From Dioscorea cayenensis subsp. rotundata (taxonomy: Eukaryota; Streptophyta; Magnoliopsida; Dioscoreales; Dioscoreaceae), in contig NC_052487.1 of assembly GCF_009730915.1 (NCBI RefSeq), positions 1 through 64,000 of the forward strand: a stretch of DNA of 64,000 nt, read 5' to 3'. Below, piece after piece: positions 1 to 10,700 of this stretch (position 1 is its first letter; the number at the start of each line of letters is the position of its first letter). The notes below the pieces were generated by a model. The model made no database searches. It was not told where the DNA came from and worked only from the letters and a program-made list of their open reading frames with translations. A program made the translations under genes and the position numbers.

Positions 1-86
1 TCAGTTACGTATTGCTACATACACATGACATAATAATATCTTGAACAGATATCAGAAAAAGGTGGATTTGGTATGAACATGGAAAA

Positions 87-1372
87 ATGGCAGACAAATT
101 TGAGGCAAATTTTTCAAAAAACAAGTTGATACTTCGACATTCATATACCGATGTCACAACCGGAGTGTTGACAATGTCATGGGTACATAATGAAGAATCT
201 TCTCAGAAATATGAAGAAGAAAAACATGAAAATACCAATACCGGCCTAGCACGAGATGCTGATTTTCATGAGGACGAGGTAGAATGCATTGAAAAGGCAT
301 GAAATCATGTCAGAATTGATTCATGAGGAACAGAATCAAGAGGCAACTGGTGAACCAGAAACCCTGAGGTTGAGAAGAGAGCCTGATGAAAGACTGGTCC
401 TGTATCAAACTCTGGAAAATTTGATTGAGGCCAGCGTGCAGAAAGGCGAAACATCGCCTTAAATGTTGAAGAAACTGAAAATGCACATATCATGTCAGAA
501 GAATATCTCGAGAAGCAAGGACCAAAGACCAATGAAACAGAAACTACTGAGGTTTATAAAGAGAGTCTGTGATGAAATATCTGGAATCTCATCGTAAGCT
601 CTGAAAAACTTGACTGTAGACAATATGCAGAAAATGGAGTCCCCCATGTTGATAAAAAAGCACAGACGAACATGATAATGAATCAAGTGAAGCGAATGAC
701 ATCTTGAAAAATAACGTCTGATGATGACAAGACCACTAATGTTTCAATATCAGGGCCAAGCAAGTGAGGAGAAAGTTGTGCAAGTTCAGTTTTTGAGGAA
801 AGAAGGAACTACAAATTAGGTATATGTTTAAATCAGAGTGAAGTAGAAACAGAAACCATAAGTTTGATGATAATAAAGATGAGATCATACCAAAGGATGA
901 AGAAACTTGTATCAAACTTCATTCTAGTACAGAAGCCGAGAACCTTGGCACGCCCATCATCACAGGAGAAACTTGACAATAAATGAGGGAGGAGGTATGA
1001 AGTTGCATATTGTAAATGTTGGAACTAAAGATGGTTGACGAGGGCTGTGAAGACAATGAGGAGAAGAAGTTTGAGGAAGCAGCAACCAAAAGTGATGACA
1101 GAGATCACAGTGAAATCAAATAAATCAACAGTCACGACCAAGGATGCAGATTCACACGAACAGGTTGGTTCAAACTATATCCTTACATAATGCATAAAAG
1201 ATTCCAACATGTTGTCTTCTTTACTTTCGCTGTGTTTCATCAACAGATAAAGATTCCACTTCCCCAAACGATGGATGTGGATGTTGCAAGAAAGCAGACA
1301 CTGAAACTGAAAAAACTGAAGTTCAGCAGAAGCAGAAACTGAACCTGCATTAGAAGAGGTCATTCCAAATTA
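87..1372 (+). pseudogene. Decayed acidic-protein gene remnant
   Basis: The plus strand reads as short Glu/Asp/Lys-rich pieces interrupted by stops and frameshifts. A 71-codon open piece at 87-302 has an acidic second half, followed by further E-rich pieces to about 1170 and again at 1250-1360. Intron-like borders are visible: an AG just before the first acidic piece, a CAG/GTTGGT-like donor near 1163 and a CAACAG acceptor near 1245. The composition resembles the giant acidic gene that converges on it from the right, but I could not align the two module by module. Reading it as a dead, tail-to-tail relative is an inference from composition and position. No function is assigned. Confidence 0.35.
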
Positions 1373-1703
1373 CAAGCAAACATAGTTCAATGTTTTTTCA
1401 AGCAGTACTAAAGCTTCTGTTTATTCATGTATATGCATGGTCAATGTGCCAAGCAAACTCATATATACCATCTCTAATATGAAAGGAGTGTTTCCAATAT
1501 TACTGCTGATTTTGTTGTTTGAATTATCTCCTGCCTTTGCAATTTCTGTATCAATGCACTTACTTGAATTGGCCGGCAGTGGAATCTGTTTAGTTGATCA
1601 GAAAACAATCAATCAAAATGGATGTTTATTTGAGTTTAAGGTAAGGATACATAATTAGGTGGCCTTTAACCATGTAACCATTTTAGAAAGATTTAAAAAC
1701 ATA

Positions 1704-4700
1704 TCAGAGAGAGGGAAAACCAACCATTTGTTCAACTTTGTCATCATATGTTAAGTTTTCAATCTTGCCTCCCAATTCACATGTAATGTCTTGGCTATGG
1801 TTATCATTTATTGATTCTGAGATAATATTATCCTTCTCAGTGTCTGCCTCATCTTTTTTCACTTCAACCAAGTTAATGCCACTTTCTGATTTTTGCTTCT
1901 GCTCATCAGACATTGTCTTCGATACATCTTGCTTCTCATAGATTGCATAATCAGTTTCCTGTTCACCATCATGTGGCTGTCAGGGCCAGAAGAAGAGAAA
2001 CCAAAAGATTAGCTGGGAAATAAAATTGCAAAAAACTTCTGAAGTAGCGCCCTATGGGGAACTAATACTTTGAAGTTTGAAAGCTTTACCTGTAGAACTA
2101 TGGAGGATATTATTTTTGGTTGAATTAGATAATAAAAAATATTTCAATTTACTTACCTGATGTTCAGGAATGCTTTCAGATGTGACATCTTCAATGTTCT
2201 CATTTATTGTTTCCTTATCATGAGAATTTTCTTCTACATTCTTTATGAAGGGTTCATTCCCTGTGCTTTCCATTTCAGTTCTGGTTGCTGCAATCATCTC
2301 AGGTGCTGGATTAAAAAGGTTTTTGCCTTCCTCTGCTACAGCCTCATCTTCCCTGGGGTGAGGATCAGAAGCTTCTTCATTATCTGCTCCCAAAATTTCT
2401 CTCTCTGAGAACTCTTTTGGTAAATCATCAGCACGCTCAATGGCATTGACTTCACTGGGAGTCTCAATACCAGCTTTCACTTCTGCATGCTTAATTTCAG
2501 AAACTTCTCGAGTATTAGTCATCAATACATTTTCTGTTTCACCTATTTGTTGTATTATTTCCTGGTCTGGAGTTGTTTCCTGTGTGATTGTACCGGTGGA
2601 TGTTGCTTGACTGGCCTCATCTTTAGGATTCCACGTGGGGACATTATCTCCCAGATTATCTGTCTCTGATTTATCTCCAGTTGCTGATGTATGACTGTTC
2701 TTTGGAGATGTCGTGTCAGACAACTGCAAATTGTGCAACTCACTAATAGATGTCTGAACTGAGGTGAATCCTTCCTCATTTGCTTTTTCTTGTTCCTTAG
2801 TTGAGCCTTGTGTTTCAGTACCTGTCTCTCCTGGAGCAACATTAGAGGATTCTTGAAGGTTCTCTTGTTCTAGTACAATTTCTTCAATCAGAGCTGGTGC
2901 TAACTCTCTTGTTTCATCTGTTTCAAACCAACCTTCAGTAGTGTGCTTGGGTGATGTTTCAGTTGGCAATTGCACATGGGGTAACTCACTGTTGGACATC
3001 TGAGCTGAGGAATCACCTCCTTCACCTGCCTTTTCTTCTTGTTTTTCCACTGAGGCCTGTGTTTCCGCTACTGGTTGTTTTGATACCACAACAGAGGATT
3101 CCGTAACTATCTCATCTTGAACATCAGTTGTTGTTGTTGTTCTGATGAGTAGTGGAGGATTTTCAGTGGAGTATTGCAAATGAGGTAGATTGCTTGCAGA
3201 GGTTTCGGCTGAGGTGTCTCCTTCTGCTGTTTCTTTATCATGTACTTCAGTTGCATCTTGTATTTCTATTTGCAATGGCAAATGGAGTTCTTCACTAGCA
3301 GATTTCTGAAGGGAGGCATCTCCTTCTTCAATTGCTTTTTCTTGTTCTTCGATTGAGTCCTCTGTTTCAGCTGGTGGTATTTCTGCTGTCACATTAGAGG
3401 TTTCTATAAGCTTCTTGTCCTCTTCCATTCTGTCCTCCGTCAAAGCAGGTGCTAACTCTTTGACATCATCTTCCTGCAATTGAGCTTCAGTTGTTGATGT
3501 ACTGATGCCAGCTGGAGAATTTTCCATTGACAAGTTCTCACAGGTAGACACATGAGCCGATACATCTCGTTCCTCTGTTTCTTCATGTTCTTCAGTTGAG
3601 TCTTGTGTTTGAGCTTCTGGTTCCGCTGATTCTGCATTAGAGTACTCTTCAAGCTTCTCTTCTTCTATCACTTGATCCTGAGTATAGCCAGGTGCTGACT
3701 CCCTTGAACCACCTATGTCAAGCTGATCTTCAGTTTTTGACGGCAATGGAGATTTTTCTGTTTGCAAATAGTGGAGCTCAGTCACAGACAGCTGAACTGA
3801 TGGATCTCCTTTCTTAGTTGTTTCATGTTGTTCTTCAGTTGTACCTTGTGTTTCTAAACTAAGTTCCCCTGATTGTTCATTAGAGGATTTTTTAAGGTTC
3901 TCGTTTTCTTCCACTCCATCAGTAAAAGCAGGTGCCAACTCTTTTGCATCATCTCCCATAACCTCAGCTTCAGTTGTTGATGCACTGATGTGGACTGAAG
4001 GATTTTCAGTTGATGAATGGGATAGTTCACCAGCAGACATGTGAACTGAGGCGTTCCCTTCCTCAGTTTCATTGTTTTGTTCTTCAGTTAACTCTTGTGT
4101 CTCAGTACCTGGCCCCCCTGATACTACATTAGAGGACTCCTTGATCTTCTCATGCTCTGTTACTTCTTGGCTAGGTGCTAACTCCTTCACCTCATCGGTT
4201 GTTGATGGTATTGCTGAATTTTCTATTGGCAATTGCAAATGGAGTTCTTCACTAGGAGACATCTGAGCTGAGGCCTCTTCTTCCTCACTTGCTTTCTCCT
4301 GTTCTTTCACTGAATCCTGTATCTCATTACCTGGTTCTTCTGATGCTGCATTAGAGGATTCTGTTAGCTTCTCGTCGTTGCCCATTCTGTCCTCAGATAA
4401 AGCAGGCACTAACTCTCTTGCATCAACTCCTGTCAACTGAACTTCATTTGCCCATGAACTGTCATGCACTGGAGGGATTTCGTTTGACCATTGCTCACCA
4501 GAAGACATGTGAACTGAGGCCTCACCTTCCTCTGTTTCTTTATCCTGTTCTTCAGTTGAGCATTGTATTTGTGTAGCCGTTTCCCCTGATTCTGCATGAG
4601 AGGATTCTTTAAACTTCTCTTCTTCCCTCACTTGTTCCACATTGATGCCAGGTGCCAACTCTCTTGCATCATCTATCTCGGGTTGATCTTCTGTTTCTAA

Positions 4701-7700
4701 TGGTTCTGGAGAATTTTCTGTTTGCAATTGCAAATGTTGCTCTTCACTCAAAGACATATGAGGTAAGGCATCACCTTCCTCAGCTGCCTTTTCTGGTACT
4801 TCTACTGGGTTTTGTATTTCAGTACCTGGCTCTTCTGATGCTGTATTTGTCCTTTCTTCCATTTGGTCCTCCCTTAAAGCAGGAACTAACTCTTGTGCAT
4901 CATCTCCTGTCAACTGAGCTTCATTACTGACGTCCACTGGAAAGTTTTCAGATGACAATTGCAAATGGGGCAGTTCTCCTGCAGATGTCTGAGCTGAGGC
5001 ATCTTGTATCTCTGTTTCTTTATCTTGTTCTTCAGTTGAGTCTTGTGTTTTAGTGTCTGGCTTTTCAAAGGGTTCTTTAAGATTCTCTTCTCCAACATGT
5101 TCCTTGACATAGACAAGTGCTAACTCCCTTGCGTCTTCTATCTCACTTTGATCTTCAGTTGTTGATGCCACTGGAGATTTCTGAGCTTGTAATTGCAAAT
5201 TGAGTTCTTCATTGGCTGACTTCCGAGCTGAGGCATCTCCTTCTTCGGTTGCCTTTTCTTGTTCTTCCAATGTGCCATGTATTTCAGCTACTTGTTCTTC
5301 TGATGCCGCGCCAGAGGATTCTGTAAGATTCTGATCTTCTTCCATTCTGTTTTCGGCTGAAGCAGGTACTGACTGGTTTACATCATCCTCTGCTGATTGA
5401 GCTTCAGTTGTTGATGTAATGATGCCTACTGGAGGATTTTCAATTGAAAATTGCAAATGGGGTAGCTCATGTGAAGAGGTTTCAACTGAGGCGTCTCCTT
5501 CCTCTGTTTCTTCATATTGTTCTTCAGTTAAGTCTCGTGCGTCAGTACTTGGTTTCCCTGTTTCCGAATCAGAGGATTCTTTAAGGTTCTGTTCTTCTTT
5601 CACATGTTCCTTGACAAAACCAGGTGCTAGCTGCCCTGCATCATCTATCTTGAGTTGATCTTCAGTTGTTGATGGCACCGGAGAAATTTCTTTTCTGGCA
5701 GATTTTTGGAGGGAGGCATCTCCTTCTTCAATTGCTTTTTCTTGTTCTTCAACTGAGTCCTCTGTTTCAGTTGCTGGTATTTCTGGTGCTATACCAGGGG
5801 TTTCTATAAGCTTCTTGTCCTCTTCCATTCTGTCCTCCGTTAAAGCAGGTGCTAACTCTTTCACATCATCTTCTTGCAATTGAGTTTCAATTGTTGATGT
5901 ACTGATGCCTGCTGGAGGATTTCCCATTGACAAGTGCTCACAAGTAGACACATGCGCTGAGACGTCTCCTTCCTCTGTTTTTTCTTGTTCATTAGTTGAG
6001 TCTTGTGTTCGAGTACCTGGTTCCCCTGATTCTGTATTTGAGGATTCTTTAGGCTTCTCTTCTTCTTTCACTTGATCATCAGTACAGTCAGCACCATCTA
6101 TGTGAAGCTGATCATCAGTTTTTGATGGCAATGGAGCTTTTTCTGTTTGCCAATGGTGTACCTCAGTCACAGACAACTGAACCGAGGGATCTCCTTCCTT
6201 GGTTGTTTTATTTTGTTCTTCAGTTGCATCTTGTGTTTCTGTGCCTGGTTCCCCTGTTTCTTCATTGGAGGATTCTTTGAGGGTCTCTTCTTTCACATGT
6301 GCCTTGGCAAAACCAGGTACTTGCTCCCTTGTATCACCCATCTCATGTTGATCTTCCCTTGTTGGTGGCCCTTGAGATTTTTCTATTTGCAATGGCAAAT
6401 GGAGTTCTTCACTAGCAGATTTCTGAAGGGAGGCATCTCCTTCTTCTGTTGCTTTTTCTTGTTCTGCAACTGAGTCGTCTGTTTCAGTTGCTGGTATTTC
6501 TGGTGCTACATTAGAGGTTTCTATAAGCATCTCATCCTCCTCCATTCTTTCCTCCGTTAAAGCAGGTACTAACCCATTCATGTCATCTTTCTGCAATTGG
6601 GCTTCAGTTGTTGATGTACTGATGCCCACTGCAGGGTTTTTCATTGACAAGTGCTCACCAGCAGACATATGAACTGAGACATCTCCTTCATCTGTTTCTT
6701 CTTGTTCTTCAGTTATGTCTTGTGTTTTAGTACCTGGTTCTGCTGATTCTACATTAGGGGAATCTTCAATCTTCTCTTCTCTCATTAGATCCTCAGTATA
6801 GTCAAGTGCTAACTCCCTTGCACCATCAATGTCAAGCTAGTCGGTTTTGATGGCAGTTTTCTGTTGGAAAATAATTGTGGCTTTCACTCGCAGACAGCTG
6901 ACTGGGTGGAAGCATCTCGCTTCCTCAGTTGTTTTATCTTACATTCTTCCGGTTGCATCTTACGCTTTCTGTGCCGCGGTTTCCCCTGTTTCTGAATTAT
7001 TAGATTCTTTGATTCTCTTCTTCTTTCATTTCGCCAATCATGACCAGGTGCTGGCTCCCTTGCATCATCTGTCTTGAGGTTGATCTTCAGTTGTTGATGG
7101 CACTGGAGGTTTATCATTACTGATGATGGTGGAGGTTCTTCAGTAGGAGACTTCTGTGGGAGGTATCTCCTTCTTCAATTGCTTTTCTTGTTTCAACTGG
7201 ATCCTCTGTTTCAGCTGCTGGGTGTTTCAGTGCCCGCATTGAGGGTTTCTATAGGCTTCTCATCATCTCCTATTCCTATCCTCCAATAAAGCGAAATTGC
7301 TAACTTTCTTCCTTCATTTTTCCTGCATTGGTGCTTCAGCTGTTGATGTACTGATTCCTCTGGGTGATTTTTCGATCGACAAGTTCTCACGGTAGACATG
7401 TGACTGGGGCCATCTCCTTCCTCTGTTTCTTGTTCTTCTGGCCAGGTCTCGTGTTTGAGCACACTTAGTTTCAAGTTCTACATTAGAGGATTCTTCAAGC
7501 TTCTCTTCTTCTATCATTTGATCCTCAGAATCGTCAGGTGCTAACTCCCTTGCACCATCAATGTCAAGCTGATCTTCAGTTTTTGATGGCAATGGAGATT
7601 TTTCTGTTGGCAAATGGTGTAGCTCACTCGCAGACAGCTGAATGGAAGCATCTCCTTTCTCAGTTGTTTTATCTTGTTCTTCAGCTGCCTCTTGTGCTTC

Positions 7701-10700
7701 TGTACCTGGTTCCCCTGTTTCTGAATTATTGGATTCTTTAAGATTCTCTTCTTCTTTCACATTTTCCTTAATAAGACCAGGTGCTAGCTCCCTTGCATCA
7801 GATGTCTTGAGTTGATCTTCAGTTGTTGATGGCACTGGAGGTTTATCCATTCGCAATGGCGAATGGACTTCCTCACTAGCAGACTTCTGAAGGGCATCTC
7901 CTTCTTCAATTGCTTTTTCTTGTTCTTCAACTGAGTCCTCTGTTTCGGTTGCTGGTTTTTCTGGTGCTACATTAGAGGTTTCTATAGGCTTCTCATCACC
8001 TCCTATTGTATCCTCCAATAAAGCAGGTGCTAACTCTTTCACTTCATCTTCCTGCAGTGGTGCTTCAGCTGTTGATGTACTGATTCCTGCTGGTTGATTT
8101 TCAATTGACAAGTTCTCACCGGTAGACATGTGACTGGAGACATCTCCTTCCTCTGTTTCTTCTTGTTCTTCTGTTGAGTCTTGTGTTTGAGTACATGGTT
8201 GTGCTGATTCTACATTTGGAGATTCTTCAAGCTTCTCTTCTTCTATCACTTGATCCTGTGTATAGTCAGGTGCTGACTCTCTTGCACCAACTATGTCCTG
8301 ATCTTCAGTTTTTGATGGCAGTGGAGATCTTTCTGGCAAATGGTGCAGTTCACTCATGGGCAACTGAGCTGAAGCATCTCCTTCCTCGGTTGTTTTATTT
8401 TGTTCTTCAGTTACATCTTGTGTTTCTGTACCTGGTTCCCCTGTTTCTTCATTGGTGGATTCTTTGAGGGTCTCTTGTTCTTTCACATGTGCCTTGGCAA
8501 AACCAGGTGCTAGCTCCCTTGCATCACCTGTCTCAAGTTGATCTTCGCTTGTTGATGGCCCTTGAGATTTTTCTATTTGCAATGGCAAATGGATTTCTTC
8601 ACTAGCAGATTTCTGAAAGGAAGCATCTCCTTCTTCTGTTGCTTTTTCTTGTTCTGAAACTGAGTCCTCTGTTTCAGTTGCTGGTATTTCTTGTGATACA
8701 TTAGTGGTTTCTATAAGCGTCTCATCCTCCTCCGTTAAAGCAGGGGCTAACTCTTTCGCTTCATCTTCCTGTGGTGGAGCTTCAGCTGTTGATGTACTGA
8801 TTTCCGCTGGATGATTTTCGATTGACAAGTTCTCATCAGTAGACATGTGAGCCAAGACATCTCCTTCATCTGTTTCTTCTTGTTCTTCTGTTGAGTCTTG
8901 TGTTTTAGCACCTGGTTCTGCTGATTCTACATTAGGAGATTCTTCAAGCTTCTCTTCTCCCATTTGATCCTCAGAATAGTCAGGTGTTAACTCCCTTGCA
9001 CCATCAATGTCAAGCTGATCTTCAGTTTTTGATGGTAATGGAGATTTTTCTGTTGCCAAATGATGTAGCTCACTCGCAGACAGCTGAGTGGAAGCATCTC
9101 CTTTCTCAGTTGTTTTATCTTGTTCTTCAGCTGCATCTTGTGCTTCTGTACCTGGTTCCTCTGTTTCTGAATTATTAGATTCTTTAAGATTCTCTTCTTC
9201 TTTCACATTTTCCTTGATAAAACCAGGTGCTAGCTCCCTTGCATCATCTGTCTTGAGTTGATCTTCAGTTGTTGATGGCACTGGAGGTTTATCTATTTGC
9301 AATGATGAATGGAGTTCTTCAGTAGTAGACTTCTGTTGGGAGGCATCTCCTTCTTCAATTGCTTTTTCTTGTTCTTCAACTGAATCCTCTGTTTCAGCTG
9401 CTGGTATTTCCGGTGCTACATTAGAGGTTTCTATAGGCTTCTCATCATCTCCTATTCTATCCTCCAATAAAGCAGGTGCTAACTCTTTCACTTCATCTTC
9501 CTGCAGTGGTGCTTCAGCTGTTGACGTACTGATTCCTGCTGGTTGATTTTCGATCGACAAGTTCTCATTGGTAGACATGTGACTGGAGACATCTCCTTCC
9601 TCTGTTTCTACTTGTTCTTCTGTTGAGTCTTGTGTTTGAGTACATGGTTGCGCTGATTCTACATTTGGGAATTCTTCAAGCTTCTCTTCAGTATAGTCAG
9701 GTGCTGACGCTCTTGCAGCATCTATGTCAAGCTGATCTTCAGATTTTGATGGCACTTGAGATTTTTCTGGCAAATGGTGTAGTTCACTCATGGGCAACTG
9801 AGCTGAAGCATCTCCTTCCTCAGTTGTTTTATGTTGTTCTTCAGTTGCATCTTGTGTTTCTGCACCTGGTCCCTCTTTTTCTGTATTAGAGGATTCTTTG
9901 AGCTTCTCATCTTCTCCCACTCTTTCCTCAGATATAACCGCTACAGACTTGCTGGTATCACTGTGAGTAACATGTTCAGAGATTGGTGTACTGATGTGCA
10001 CTGGAGATTTTTCTATTGTTGATTGCAACTGGGGCAGCTCACTAGTAGTCCTCTGACCTGAGGCTTCTCCTTCCTCTGTTTCTCGATCTTGTGCTTCAGT
10101 TGAGTCTGGTGTTTCAGTTGTCGATGGCATTGGAGATTCTTCTATTGGCAATTGTATATTCTGTAGTTCAGTAGCAGACCTCTGCACAGAAGTTGTTTCT
10201 TCTTCTTCTTCATTTGCATCTTCTATTTCAACTCCTGGTTCCTTCAACGCTGCATTGAAGGATGCTTTTTGCTCGTCTTCTCCTCCCACTCTTTCTTCTA
10301 TTGAAGCAGGTGTTAACTCATGAGTTTTTGGCTCCTCTTCTGCTGCTGTATTGACATCTTGCTTTAAATTTTGATTTTCTCCCAGAGCTCGTATGTCATT
10401 TTCAGTTGTTTCAGTGTCATCCAAAGAAGTGGCTCTCTGGTTGTCACTGATTATCTCAGTGTTTCGTAGAGTGGTGACAGACTCTTCAATAGGTACAAGA
10501 TCAACATTGTCAATGGTCTCCTCTTCTTTAGTGGGAGGCTCCTCACCAGTATCCTTCATTGTGGCTGTAAAGCCAGGACTTACATCTTCATGTTCTGTTT
10601 GAGAGTCTTCCATGAGCTTCACTTCTATTCCTGAAGTTTGTTTTTCAGAAATTTCTGGTTCGGATGTTTTCTTCTCTATGATTTCTTCTTCATTTTCTTC

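Noticed and set aside
1437-1658. Plus-strand 73-codon frame with a signal-peptide-like hydrophobic stretch
   Set aside because: Short, in AT-rich DNA between a remnant and a gene end, with no homology I can recognise.
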